From assembly GCA_030849465.1 (NCBI GenBank), contig JARVLF010000016.1:1116001-1180000 (forward strand): a DNA stretch of 64,000 nucleotides. The letters are read 5' to 3'. The DNA is from Moesziomyces globuligerus (Eukaryota; Basidiomycota; Ustilaginomycetes; Ustilaginales; Ustilaginaceae). Shown here one piece after another: positions 48,301-58,139 of this stretch. Under the pieces are notes generated by a model. That model was not told where the DNA came from, did no database searches, and saw only the letters and a program-made list of their open reading frames with translations. How positions within the stretch are numbered: position 1 is the first letter of the stretch; each line of letters begins with the position of its first letter. The position numbers and the translations under genes are program-made.

Positions 48301-48656
48301 ACCAGCGGCGCTGCTGCAAAGAGAATGCCTCTGGAGGCGTTGGACGACGGGAAGAGGCCAATGTCGGGGCGGTTTGGTTTGGAGAGCGGGTTAGCCTGGA
48401 CCTTGGTCTTGAGGACGAGGTGGGCATCGCCTGCATAGGTGAGTCGAAAGATGCCGCGGAAGCGATCGGTGCCGAGGTCGCCAATCTCTAGGATCTCGAG
48501 CTCTGGTGGGATGGTGCCCATTCCGAGCTCTTCAACAAGGATGTCATCCGCGATGACTTTGGGTTTGGGGCCACGGTTGAGTGCGCTGTTGAGCATCTGA
48601 GCCGCGCTCTCGTGGAACTCCTCCGAGAAGGTCGGCCATTTGAAGTTGAAAGACAT
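45399..48656 (-). CDS. MDM34: ERMES complex subunit Mdm34
   Basis: A 1085-residue mitochondrial outer-membrane protein of the ER-mitochondria encounter structure, which passes phospholipids between the two membranes. The first 190 residues are the SMP lipid-binding domain with near-diagnostic family blocks: MSFNFKWPTFSEEFH, LEILEIGDLGTDRFRGIFRL, TYAGDAHLVLKTKVQANPLS and DLPGIIHRLSQKWLSGEV. The remaining 900 residues are low-complexity, Ser-rich and probably disordered; Mdm34 of most fungi is roughly half this length. The frame runs nine codons further up to a GTG; the ATG before SFNFKWP is the family start. Confidence 0.95.
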   Translation of the reverse strand: MSFNFKWPTFSEEFHESAAQMLNSALNRGPKPKVIADDILVEELGMGTIPPELEILEIGDLGTDRFRGIFRLTYAGDAHLVLKTKVQANPLSKPNRPDIGLFPSSNASRGILFAAAPLVVPMHLRLSSVKLRAIVVLVVSKAKGITLVFKNDPLESVEVSSTFDSVAVIQKYLQQEIEGQLREMFREDLPGIIHRLSQKWLSGEVKSEKEKARQSAETDGSLPRRTKEPALPRSASEPTAVLETASAPGGSMKRSPSKSKRTQQSRSGASVTGLAASPTRSPPKARGSMRRSRHTAKAASTSAALLHNELPTTHASPFDAAFPDIENYDPTYGLRPDALPTHSGFSGLGRLAQRNLGGLRDLTASSTPTSPDVHVRTGTDIDLDGAAVFEDFDRMSDGAFSDLEERQDAHSDTQTDDVDTDAEHDAVSDDFGDDVSDLEESDESGLVDTSIDYTRFGYPPASAAFSDTHELNRASSIIFDDEPQAPTRRGKPGSSSGRSGTRARRPSSSRSEKSTASAAQRRKAQPPVVYETIPAVGGGTVTRPRVYHIASKVQPPEVDWDDEDTARPSQYGGTPSTRTGATRFGSDYGSGTIGAHSSRTNTIRGAHDSPHLGAAFVSRDSSDESLLDLPPESYHSSDASLQHTPDATHSSESGSASRTGLRPSAPGSASRPSSSRDLSDVQWDRSAASTAPTSSQSQSWDMHNQSDASNVSLGARVRSESPSGAGMQFRKNKSTGHNRSKTMGNGDHAGFVAQRAGEGPGMSATPARPRGVAASRPGFITYATSPPGESMSWQQSPPAHRASDRDAIFSSSPSGAQDMLSVSPFKDSSLHHGSPRGPSYVGGHFASASSSPQTGQSRTAQGSAAAPTRLSIDASAHFLDLVKSNHTLSPFTRNMEHFTVRSAPVTPGWQTTSGNVSVVGSSAASGTGTTSGSSQTGAAGKHGKSSAKAQTLVAAEQRQPRDATIPPPPSNTPARRRRTFQLGASSSSDEPQSGYQDSHSATDRRQADSHGDGMAGFSERGFAAYAGTGPRPFQAPGSSASSNAESSKGIRSAIKDARRRSRPDSMGPPSEAARMSALRWEAIRE

Positions 48657-49611
48657 ATCGGGGGAGAGCTGGCCTTGCGGCACACTGTATCAGGGTGGAT
48701 GTCAAGAGCCGAGACACTTCATTCGGTTGCGCTTGTTAGGAATCGAAAAAGGCGACAGCGACCTCAAGAGCCGGGCAGGGCTGGAGTTTAGCCGACGACG
48801 ACGCCCAACATGGAAGCACTTTCGGAAGGCGGCGCAGCTCGCAATCGTCTTTGCAGGTGGTAGTCGTGAGGAATGCAGTCTGGAAGCGCGCCTGTTGCTG
48901 GCGCACGACTGGGCCGTAGTTGATGGAAGAGACCAGACCAGCAATCGTGGGATGGCGAAGGGATGTGAATTTCGAACCTGGTGGAGGCGAACAGCACCGC
49001 GCTTGGCTGGCTGCGCGCGTCAAGTGCCATCAGATTCGCAACTGCGGAGTGCAACACACGCACAGCTGTCAAGCGCTTCTTGCGCGACCCGTTCACAACC
49101 GACACAGCGTGTGTGGTGTCGCCTTCTGACATAAAAATCAAATTTACGGAAATCGCGTCGGTGTAGAAGGATCAGCCAAAATTGTGTGATATGTTACGCC
49201 TTTCGTGGTGACAACTGCTCTGCTTGAAAATTGCCTGAACACGTATCCTCGCACAGGCTGCCGGCAGCGCCGCATCCGCACAAGCAAGCAGGAAGAGTTG
49301 GCGACCGAGCTTCGCAACACAGCCGAAAGTGCTGCTGCACCCCTCCGGTCCCACACATCGCTATCTCGGCACACGACTTCATCGCTTTCAGTCCGACCGC
49401 ACCGCCTTACTGCTATCTTCAACCGGACGTGTACTATTGTCGAGCGCAGCTGCAACCAACGGGGCCCGTCCGGTAGCATTCCATCGGCAGCATTGCTCGT
49501 CTGTCGTTCGCTCCATCTCGAGTTCCTGATTCGGCACCACACCAACTCTCCTGGCTTTTGCTGTGACGGGTCCATCTCCAAGCCGCAGACTAGCGACGTC
49601 GGGTCTTGCAA
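48657..49611. promoter_or_regulatory. Divergent promoter region between MDM34 and the J-protein gene
   Basis: 955 bp with no supported gene. It separates divergent genes for two organelle-membrane proteins (mitochondria and ER). Confidence 0.5.
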
Positions 49612-50959
49612 ATGGAGGCCGAAGACGCGCAGAAGGCACTCCGCCTCGCTCTCAAGCATGACGGCAATGGCGACACTGCAGCCGCAATAAAGTGGGCCAA
49701 GAAGAGCATTGCCATCTACAAGACACCAGCAGCAGAGGCGCTCTTGGTCAGGCTAGAGAAGAGCGGTGCGTCCGGTGGTGCCTCGTCCGCCTCTGCATCT
49801 GCCTCCTCGTCCTCGGCAGCCGGTGCCTCCACGTCGGCCGAGGGTCTGCGATCGCGAGCCTCTGCCCAGAGCAACGGACGCTCTGCCTCGGACACACCAC
49901 ACGCGGCTCCAAAGAGGCCATACACGCAGGCACAGCTCGAGGTCGTGACCCGCATCAAGAAGGCCGGCGGCGATTTCTATCAGGTGCTGGGCGTGGAAAA
50001 GACGGTGGACGAGAATGGGATCAAAAAGGCGTACAAGAAGCTTGCGCTCCAGCTGCATCCGGACAAGAACGGTGCTCCAGGAGCAGACGAGGCCTTCAAG
50101 GCGGTCTCGAAAGCATTCACCATTCTCACCGATGCGGACAAGCGCGCGGCTTACGACCGATACGGAGGTGATCCAGACAACGCGAGATCGGCAGCAGGTG
50201 CGGCGGCAGCAGGACACGCAAACCCCTTCGGTGGCATGAGAGGCACGCCGTTCCGCGGCGGCGGCGGCATGTTCGCAGACGAGATCGACCCGAACGACCT
50301 CTTCAACATGTTCTTCGGCGGTGGCATGGGCGGAGCGCAGTTTGGAGGGACCACGTTCACATTCGGCGGGCCAGGAATGCGCACGCACCAGTTCCGACAG
50401 CAACGGCCGGGAGCTCGACGAGCGCAAGCGGATCCACAGAACGCCAGCATCCTCCTGCAACTGCTCCCACTGCTGGTGCTGGGCCTCTTCAGCTTGCTCG
50501 CCTATGCGCCGTCGCTCTTCTCCACGCCGGATCCCAGCTTCGCATGGACGCCGTCCAACACGTACAAGACGCAGCGCATGACCGAGAAACACCACATCCC
50601 CTACTTTGTCAACGACAACCAGTTCAACAATCACCCCTTCGTCACGGGCGAACGCAGCAAGAAGGACATTGCCGGGTTTGAGAACCGCGTCGAGAACGCG
50701 TACAAGCAGGCCATGTACTCGAGCTGCGAGCGCCAGCGAGAGTATCAAGAACGTCGACTCGCGGCTACAAGAGGCTTCTTCGGAATCGGGGTAAGTACAG
50801 TGATAATCGCAAAGACAACAGCCGAGCCCAGTATGCTGACATGGGTTCTGTTGCTTTCGGTTGCCTCACTTTCAGGGTGACGAAGAGACTGCGGAAAGGA
50901 TCAAGGCCGAGGTGTACGAAAGCTGTGAAAAGCTCAAAACATTTGGCATTTACTTGTAG
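49612..50959 (+). CDS. ER-membrane J-domain co-chaperone (Hlj1/DNAJB12-like)
   Basis: A 420-residue Hsp40 from exons 49612-50790 and 50876-50959, joined in phase 0 by an 85 nt GTAAGT..TTCAG intron (..[17 protein letters not shown]..). The N-terminal part [29 protein letters not shown] resembles the DNAJB12/14 N-terminal helix pair. The J domain is at about 121-187 with the HPD motif at 149-151 (LQLHPDKNG). A Gly/Phe-rich stretch follows ([18 protein letters not shown]). One membrane helix ([19 protein letters not shown]) precedes a DUF1977-like lumenal part. Such proteins recruit Hsp70 at the ER face for degradation of misfolded membrane proteins. The frame opens at TTG; the first ATG is used. 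Confidence 0.93.
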
Positions 50960-51649
50960 TCTTCATGCGATATGCAGCAGTATGGCTTTGCCTAAGCGCC
51001 TGCTTCGTCAATAGAGAGACCGGGCGTTTCTTCCCTGGACCTCTCGTTTGTGAAGCGATGTATCAGAGCACTAGATCTGCCATCTCCGTTCTGCTGCAGG
51101 ATGGCCTCGTGAGTGAGCCGCTACCCCGGTACCTTTTCGTACGAAAAGGGAGTCAGGGTTCGCTTCAAGTGGAAAGAGGCACAGTTACGTTACACCGCCG
51201 CTGCCAATTTGCGGGAATTCACTGTGACTGCAGCGGGCCCAGCTGAGTCTGTGCTCGAGGGCTGACGCTCGCAGTGTTGCTCAGCCGAGCTAGGCCACCG
51301 CTTTAGTGGACGCGCGAGACTCCGCTCTCTTCGCCTAGCTCGCCGTGTGAATGCAACCAACACCCTGACTCGCCATCGCTTCCTCCTCGCCCACTCCACC
51401 AAGCTTTCGCTCATCAAGTACTCTCTTGCGTCCATCGTCGTCACCGTCTGTGGGCATTGGACCGCACCCATTTCGACCAACTCGTGGAGATAGAATACGC
51501 AAGCCGCTTCCGTCCGTGACCACTTCGACGACACTCGACCTTTGCAGCACTTGGCCGCACCACGCATACCCCCGAGCAGAAGAGACCGCCTCGTCCTCGA
51601 TCCAGCCTTCAAGCTTCTTTCACACAGCAGTTCCAGCTGCATCCAAACA
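50960..51649. promoter_or_regulatory. Intergenic: 3' flank of the J-protein gene and promoter/leader of RAD6
   Basis: 690 bp. No gene is supported. The last 300 bp before the RAD6 start would include its 5' leader. Confidence 0.45.
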
Positions 51650-52272
51650 ATGGTAAGTAGGATGCATCCAGCTGTTCCTGCATGGCTATCATGGCTATAA
51701 GACTGAGGTTAGGCTGACTGGAAGCTGCGCTTCGCCACGCTTTGCCTGCACGATAGTCTACACCATCGAAGAAGCGATTGATCCGGGACTTCAAGCGTCT
51801 TTCGACAGACCCGCCCGGAGGCATCTCGGGCGCGCCGTGTCCGGACAACCTCATGATTTGGAACGCGGTCATCTTCGGCCCCGCCGACACGCCCTTCGAA
51901 GACGGCACGTTCAAGCTCGTGCTGACGTTTGACGAGTCGTATCCCAACAAGCCGCCAACGGCCAAATTCCTCTCCAAGATGTTCCACCCGAACGTCTATG
52001 CCAACGGAGAGCTGTGTCTGGACATCCTTCAGAACCGTTGGTCGCCGACGTACGACGTTGCGGCGATTCTCACCAGCATCCAGAGCTTGCTCCATGACCC
52101 CAACCCCAACTCGCCCGCCAACGCCGAGGCGGCAAGCCTGTACAGGGAGAACATGAAGGAATATGTTCGTCGCGTCAAGGCGACCGTAGAGGCCAGCTGG
52201 CTCGACGATGGAGAGGGCCCAGAGGCGATTCCAGAGGAAGACGAAGAGGCACCAGCAGCAACGCAGTCTTGA
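51650..52272 (+). CDS. RAD6: Ubiquitin-conjugating enzyme E2 Rad6/Ubc2
   Basis: A 172-residue E2 that monoubiquitinates histone H2B (with Bre1) and PCNA (with Rad18) and serves the N-degron pathway (with Ubr1). The coding part is split directly after the start codon: exon 1 contributes only ATG (51650-51652), then a 104 nt intron (GTAAGT..GATAG), then exon 2 at 51757-52272. The join gives [16 protein letters not shown], matching the family N-terminus. The E2 core has [21 protein letters not shown] with the thioester cysteine at residue 88, the same position as in yeast. The C-terminus is a short acidic tail ([16 protein letters not shown]), as in yeast but shorter. Confidence 0.97.
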
Positions 52273-53089
52273 GCGGACGGATTCGCACCCGCAGCTCAGA
52301 CCACCTCGTCGTACCGCCACAGCTCATCAGCAGCTTGCGTAGATCTTTGGAGCTGCACGCGCCCACCATCCATCGCAAGGTGGAGGGCCCATGCTGCGCA
52401 ACAGTCTGAGATGCAAATTCACAGACAGGCTCCAACCTTTCGTCTCGCAGCCTCGCTGCGGCTGGGCTGTTTTCAACGCCCGGATCTCGCTCTACTCGCA
52501 CCACCCTCTTCCCTCCACCTGCCTCGCTCTCGCATGATCCCCCTCCACCCGCCGACGCCCCGATTTGTGCGCTTCCCCTTGCAAGCCTTACCGTCTCCTG
52601 CTTGTCCTGTACATCATACCTCCGTGTCTATCAGCCTCGCCCTTGTTTTTCTTTGCAATTCTTCCCGTTGCTCCTCATCTTCACTCGTGCCCTTTGCACT
52701 CTCGAGACAGTCCAGACTGACAAGGGGGACGAAAATACACGGGACATCTTGATTCTGAGGACGTGGTTTGGGAAAGGGGGGATAAGCGGTGGTGTAAAAC
52801 AGGGAGAGGGTAGGGGGAGTTGTGCGGGGACAAAAATGCAAGAGAACGACGAGCAGCGAGATGAGAGGCGTCGCGCAAACCGCGTTGCACAGCGCACGAC
52901 ACTTTTGCACCCATCCACCTCGATACCTCCCCGTCATCAATGACCGGAAGAAAGAACCGAGGCGGACGGTGGGAGGAATAGAGGGAGCTATTGTTACAAG
53001 ATCGCTGTGCAAGAGCGGATGGAGATGCACGTCAAAGTGGGAGGGGAAAAGGTGGCAAGGCAAGCAAACGAGCAAACGAGCGAGGCCGT
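52273..53089. other. Intergenic between the convergent RAD6 and SSC1 genes
   Basis: About 820 bp holding two 3' ends. It has a pyrimidine-rich run at about 52480-52720, and on the other side purine-rich DNA at 52750-52870. No gene is supported. Confidence 0.45.
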
Positions 53090-55416
53090 TTACTGCTTCT
53101 TCTCGCCCTCACCCTCGGGCTTGGACTCGGCGCTCTCCGAAGCACCGCCAGCCTGGCCCTTCTTCTCGTAGACGAGCTTGAAGAGCTGGAGCGAAGCCTG
53201 CTGGGTGGCGTCGATCTTCTCGCGGATGGTCTGGGCCTCGATGTCGGCGTCACCGTTGAGACCCTTGGAGGCGAGCTCCTCGGTCTCCTTGATGAGCACG
53301 TTGAGCTTCTCCTTCTCCTCTGCGGGCAGCTGCTCGCTGAACTCCTGCATGGCCTTGGTGGTCTCGGAGCAGACCGAGTGGGCGCGGTTGGCCTCCTCAA
53401 TGACAGCCTTGCGGGCCTTGTCGGCCTCGGCGTACTGCTCGGCGTCGGCAACCATCTTCTCGATCTCGTTGTCGCTAAGACCCGAGCCGGCCGAGATGGT
53501 CATCGACTGGTCCTTGTTGGTGGCCTTGTCGAGGGCCGAGACGTGCATGATACCGTCGGCGTCAATGTCGAAGGTGACCTCGACCTGGGGAACACCCTTG
53601 GGCGCAGGGGGGATGCCGGTCAGCTGGAAGTTGCCGAGCAGCTTGTTGTCGCGAACAAGCTCACGCTCGCCCTGGTAGACCTGGATGTCGACGGCGGTCT
53701 GGCCATCGGCAGCAGTCGAGAAGACCTGGCTCTTCTTGGTGGGGATGGTGGTGTTGCGGTTGATGAGACGCGTGAAGACACCGCCGAGGGTCTGGATACC
53801 GAGCGAGAGCGGGGTCACATCGAGCAGCAGAACGTCGGTGACCTGACCGGAAAGAACACCGCCCTGGATGGAGGCACCGATGGCGACAGCCTCGTCGGGG
53901 TTGACACCCTTGCTGGGGTCACGCTTGAAGATGTTCTTGACGGTCTCGAGCACCTTGGGCATTCGGCTCATACCACCGACCATGATGACCTCCTGGATGT
54001 CCGAGGGCTTGCAGCCGGCGTCGGACAGAGCCTTCTTGCATGGCTCGACGGTGCGGTCGACGAGCTTGCCAACGAGACCCTCGAGCTGAGCGCGGGTCAT
54101 CTTTGAGTTGATGTGCTTGGGGCCCGAAGCGTCAGCGGTGATGTAGGGCAGGCTGATGTCGGTCGACTGGGTGCTGGAGAGCTCGATCTTGGCCTTCTCC
54201 GCAGCCTCGCGGATACGCTGGATGGCCATGCGGTCCTTGGAGAGGTCGAGGCCGGACTCCTTCTTGAACTCGTTGACGAGGTGCTCGACAAGGACAATGT
54301 CAAAGTCCTCACCACCGAGGTGCGTGTCACCGTTGGTCGACTTGACCTCGAAGACACCCTTCTGCATCTCGAGAATCGAGATATCGAAGGTACCTCCTCC
54401 CAGGTCGAAGACGGCGATGACGGACGAGTCGTCACGGTCGAGACCGTAGGCGAGCGCGGCAGCGGTGGGCTCGTTGATGACACGGAGAACGTCAAGACCA
54501 GCGATTGCACCGGCGTCCTTGGTAGCCTGGCGCTGCGAGTCGTTGAAGTAGGCAGGGACAGTGATGACGGCGTGCTTGACGGGCTTGCCGAGGTAGCCGG
54601 AGGCGGTCTCCTTCATCTTGCCGACGACGAAAGCACCGATCTGCGATGGCGAGTACTTCTCGCCGCGGGCCTCGAGCCAGGCATCGCCGTTGGAGTGGGG
54701 GACAATCTTGAAGGGGACGTTGTTCAGGTCCTTCTGGACCTCCTTGTCCTGGAACTTGCGGCCAATGAGACGCTTGGTGGCGAAAAGGGTGGCCTCGGGG
54801 TTAACGACGGCCTGGCGCTTGGCGGGGAGACCAACGAGACGCTCGCCATCCTTGGTGAAGGCGACGACGGAAGGGGTGGTACGGCCACCTTCCGAGTTCT
54901 CGATGACACGGGCCTGCTGGCCCTCCATGACGGAAACACACGAGTTGGTGGCTGGAGTTGGAAAAATCGTGGTGCAAGCGAGCAAAAGCGTCAGCAGCTT
55001 GTCCTTTCTGTCGGGCCGAAGCAACGGATGCCTCCTTTTCGAGCGCGCTCCCAATCAGGGCATCGCATCGACTGTGGTGCCAAAATACTCACTTCCCAGG
55101 TCAATACCGATGACAGGGCCCGAAACCTTGCCGGAGTTGAAACGAGCGCCGACGGGTGCCAGGCGCTATTGTAGCAAAGAGCCGATCATTGCGAAAGGCG
55201 GAGAATATCCAGAGTGCAAATCGTCAGTATTGGGTCTTCATCGTCGAGAGAATGAGTGACCGGCATGAGTCACACGACGCCGCGCAAATTGCGGTCGGTG
55301 CGACGAGCGACTCCGTGCATCATCATACTTACGGCAACACCGGGGGCGGCGGAGCGCAGAGGCTGGTTCAGCAGCCTTGTTGCCGGGGCGGCGGCGCGGA
55401 TACCACGAGAGAACAT
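53090..55416 (-). CDS. SSC1: Mitochondrial Hsp70 (Ssc1, mortalin type)
   Basis: A 672-residue matrix chaperone that drives protein import (with Tim44) and folding. Exons are 55416-55333, 55165-55093 and 54951-53090; introns of 167 and 141 nt have GTAAGT/GTGAGT donors, and the first has a TACTGAC branch. Exon 1 encodes the presequence [20 protein letters not shown]. The second join restores the phosphate loop [16 protein letters not shown]. Later marks are [29 protein letters not shown] and the substrate-binding domain with [16 protein letters not shown]. The mitochondrial/DnaK type is shown by [20 protein letters not shown]. It ends GEGEKKQ, without the EEVD of cytosolic Hsp70. Codon use is strongly biased. 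Only an ORF beginning inside intron 2 would be found without splicing. Confidence 0.96.
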
Positions 55417-56451
55417 GGCTGTGTATGTGATGCGGAGGGGGTATGAAGCGGGGGGATGATGGATGTGGAAGGAGAGAAGCGGACGGGGTTTTGAGCGGCA
55501 AAGAGAAAATCGCAGCCGTGTGTGTACGTGAGCTGACGGAGGCGGGCGGGCGACTATGCTTAGGCGTGACGAATGAGAAGGAAGAAAAATGCGGGTGGAG
55601 TTGGAGTCGGATTTCAAGGCTCAGCCAGGCGAACCGGGCGCAGACGGACAGCCACCGGAAGAGCCTCGAAGCAGGCCAGCGCGAGCCACCCACAGAGAAA
55701 ATGGAAGAAGCAGTCGCGAAGCTGTGGCGGGCGTGGCAGCTGCTGGTTCTGATCGGGCTGTGGATCAAGCAGCTGGCTTGGCCAATTGCCCGCTGACATC
55801 GAGTGTGCTCAGTTCCGGCTCAAGCCAGGCGGCCGGCTCGCGGGCCCCAAGGAGCTTCTGCGCTTTTCTTTGGTGATCACGCAGGCCGGCAGGACCGACA
55901 AAATTTCAAAGTTGGATTTGGCGAGTCGAATCGACTCAGCTCAGCAACGCGATCCTTTCTTCTCAGGCCTGGCATTTTCGCCCACTCGTCGCTGGGCACG
56001 AAGACGTTGACCGGGCTATTATGCTCCACTCAGGCCTCAGTCTTGCAATACAGTATGGTAAAGCTATCCGAGGTGGCTCCGCTTGTGCGACGTACGTATC
56101 ACATGGTGAATCGACTGGTCCGCTTGTCCCGAAGGTCTATCCTGCCCTGAGTTGCTACCCACGCGAAGTGCAATCGTGAAGCACCGGTGACTCGATCTGT
56201 GCTCTCATTTTTTGGTCCGATTTTGGGCGTCGATTTGTTGCCAGCGATTTCTTCCTTTCGGAAGATCTGATCTGAACCCGAAAAAAAAGTGGAATGCGGG
56301 GCGGCGCCTTCGATTTTCTTCTCTGACCTTCGCCGATTCCGAGTGGCAGATCGCACCAACAGCAGCTCTAACACTGCGACTCATTCGTCGACGGACGGAA
56401 CTTCCACGGAAATGTATAATCTACGCTGGGACGATTATTTTCAAAAATGGA
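55417..56451. promoter_or_regulatory. Promoter region of SSC1 and flank of tRNA-Ile
   Basis: About 1 kb with no supported gene. I looked for heat-shock elements (inverted GAA/TTC arrays) and found no clean three-unit array. One TACAGTA heptamer lies at 56049-56055. Confidence 0.45.
56443..56447 (-). terminator. Pol III oligo-T terminator of tRNA-Ile
   Basis: Five T residues on the minus strand, 5 nt after the tRNA 3' end. Confidence 0.75.
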
Positions 56452-56600
56452 TGCTCCGAGTGGGACTCGAACCCACGATCTCGCGGTTTAGTAGAAATTG
56501 CTTTCTGCGATAAAACCCCATGAACTCTAGGGCGCGACGCGGGGACGTGGCGCCTGAGAAACATAAGCCACATGCCTTAATCCAACTTGGCCACCGGAGC
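56452..56600 (-). tRNA. tRNA-Ile, anticodon probably UAU, with an intron of about 74 nt
   Basis: The minus strand gives acceptor GCTCCGG with TCGGAGC (one G-U pair) and discriminator A, a D arm GCC..GGC, a T arm GTGGG-TTCGAGT-CCCAC, and a five-base variable loop, so a class I tRNA. The anticodon stem TGTGG pairs with CCGCG (two G-U wobbles) only after about 74 nt are removed. The loop before the intron reads CTTATG, giving anticodon UAU. The overall pattern (GCTCC-GTGGC start, CTTAT loop, GGAGCA end, long intron) fits eukaryotic tRNA-Ile(UAU), which in yeast also has a long intron. Base 37 reads G where A is expected, so the exact boundary is uncertain. TATA-like and T5 elements flank it. Confidence 0.78.
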
Positions 56601-57095
56601 GAACGTTTTCGGGCGAGAAAGCATATTTGCATACATATATCGTTAGCAGGTGTCTGGATCATCTCGGCTTGGATATGCGCAGGGCGGAGCGCGGAGAGTC
56701 TTCAGGATCGGCTCAAACCACGGCCAAAGCGTGGCCCGCAGGCCCGGGTCCGCCATCAGGAACCAATGGGGAGCAATGACGGGAACAGAGCAGCCAAGTA
56801 GAAGCGCATGCCGGTTGACGAGAGGTTGAGTGGGGCTGGTAAATGCAAGGGCAAGCGGTTTGTACAGAGCTGCGATACATCCGAAAGACATGGCTGTGGA
56901 GACAGCGGAAGATACAAATACGAACGCATCGGGGCGAGGGGATGCAAGTGGAATAAGAGCACACGAAAGCCTGCCAGGATGATCTTGACGCCGCAGCTAG
57001 ATCAAGCGCGACTAAGGCAGGAAGGAGTGCGGACCAACGCGGCGATGGCTTTTTCAACACAGAGGTGGAGATCCCGAGACAGCGCTGGTGGTCGC
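56601..57095. other. Intergenic between tRNA-Ile and TOM20
   Basis: About 500 bp holding the upstream element of tRNA-Ile and the 3' flank of TOM20. No gene is supported. Confidence 0.45.
56622..56640 (-). promoter_or_regulatory. TATA-like elements upstream of tRNA-Ile
   Basis: CATATTTG and CATACATATAT (plus-strand reading) lie about 22-40 nt upstream of the tRNA 5' end, an AT-rich island in GC-rich flanks. The same placement is seen before tRNA-Pro. Confidence 0.55.
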
Positions 57096-58139
57096 TTACT
57101 CGGACTTGTCCTGAGATTTCGAGTCGTCTTCGCTCTCGACGGACGCCTTCTTCTCGGGGCGCGGGCTGGAAGCGCCGAAGACGGGGGCGGGGCTCCATCC
57201 GGAGGTGAAGTTCTGCTTGGACGGTGTGGACGGGAGCTCGGTGGACTGGGTGACGGAGGCGGACGTGTCGATGCTGGGAGGCTTGAGCTCATCGGCGGAC
57301 GGCGTCGGCGCGGCATCCTGTGCGGCAGAGGCGGTTTCCGAAGACTCGGCAGCCTCGGACGTGGTGGAGGCGGGCGCGTTGGGAGTGACCATGACACCGG
57401 TCTCGTTGAGGCTGGTAGCCGAGAGAGTGTCCCACTCCTGGCTGGAGGTAGTACCGCTGTCAGTGCCCTGGCGCGGGGCGGATGCTGCCGGGGTGGCCGC
57501 GGAAGCCGAGGCGGATGGGCTGGTGGAGGTCTCCTTGTCCTCGCTACCGGAGGCGTCCTCCTTCTTGTCCTCCTCATCCTCGTCCTCTTCCTCGTTATCC
57601 TGAGCCGCGGACGGCTTGGTGGGCGCGTCGTCGTCGACCTCGTCAAGGCTCTCAGCCGACATGCCCTCGACGCCGCCGTTGGAAGCGATCTCCTTGCTGA
57701 CGATGCGCATGATGGTGTCAAAGACCTCCTTGGGCACGGCCTTCTGGTAGATCATGATGAGCTCAACGGGCGCCGGGTAGACCTTGAGCGCCTTGAAGAA
57801 GGCAGCTGCCGCGTCGAGATACTTGTCGGTGCCCATGGCGAAGAGCTGCTCACCGAGCGAGACGTACTTGAGGAAGTACTGCTCGCGCTCCTCGACGCCG
57901 GAGGGGAAGGCGCCGGGTGCTCGAACCTCCTGCAGAAGCTCCTCGATGAAGCCATCCTCTGCCTGGGAGCGCTTGGCGGCGGCCTTCTTCTCGGCCTTGG
58001 AGGTGCGCTTGCTGTCCTTGCGCAGGCTCTTGCGGAAGACAGGGTCGTTGCGACGCTTGTGGTCAAAGTAGACCGCGTAGCCGAGGCCGGCGACGCCGAG
58101 CACGGAGAGCGAGGTGATGACGATCTGCGAGGTCTTCAT
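57096..58139 (-). CDS. TOM20: Mitochondrial import receptor Tom20 with an acidic C-terminal extension
   Basis: A 347-residue outer-membrane receptor that recognises presequences for the TOM complex. The N-terminal anchor is SQIVITSLSVLGVAGLGYAVYF (4-25), followed by a basic stop-transfer segment DHKRRNDPVFRKSLRK. The receptor domain runs to about residue 160 and shows EREQYFLKYVSLGEQLFAMG and AAAAFFKALKVYPAPVELI, with the family ending near ELIMIYQKAVPKEVFDTI. Residues 161-347 are a low-complexity Ser/Thr/Pro/Glu tail with an acidic run (DNEEEDEDEEDKKED); fungal Tom20 usually has a much shorter tail. The upstream frame begins at GTG; the ATG at 58139 fits the family start. Confidence 0.95.
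   Translation of the reverse strand: MKTSQIVITSLSVLGVAGLGYAVYFDHKRRNDPVFRKSLRKDSKRTSKAEKKAAAKRSQAEDGFIEELLQEVRAPGAFPSGVEEREQYFLKYVSLGEQLFAMGTDKYLDAAAAFFKALKVYPAPVELIMIYQKAVPKEVFDTIMRIVSKEIASNGGVEGMSAESLDEVDDDAPTKPSAAQDNEEEDEDEEDKKEDASGSEDKETSTSPSASASAATPAASAPRQGTDSGTTSSQEWDTLSATSLNETGVMVTPNAPASTTSEAAESSETASAAQDAAPTPSADELKPPSIDTSASVTQSTELPSTPSKQNFTSGWSPAPVFGASSPRPEKKASVESEDDSKSQDKSE

Noticed and set aside
55166..55332. Possible C/D snoRNA in SSC1 intron 1 (ATGATGA near the 5' end, CTGA near the 3' end)
   Set aside because: The C-like box abuts the splice donor, the CTGA belongs to the branch site, and no terminal stem or rRNA guide is visible.
56452..56600. Reading the second tRNA as class II tRNA-Leu or Ser because of its D arm
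   Set aside because: No long variable arm can be folded next to the T arm, and the anticodon loop does not give a Leu or Ser anticodon at the canonical position.
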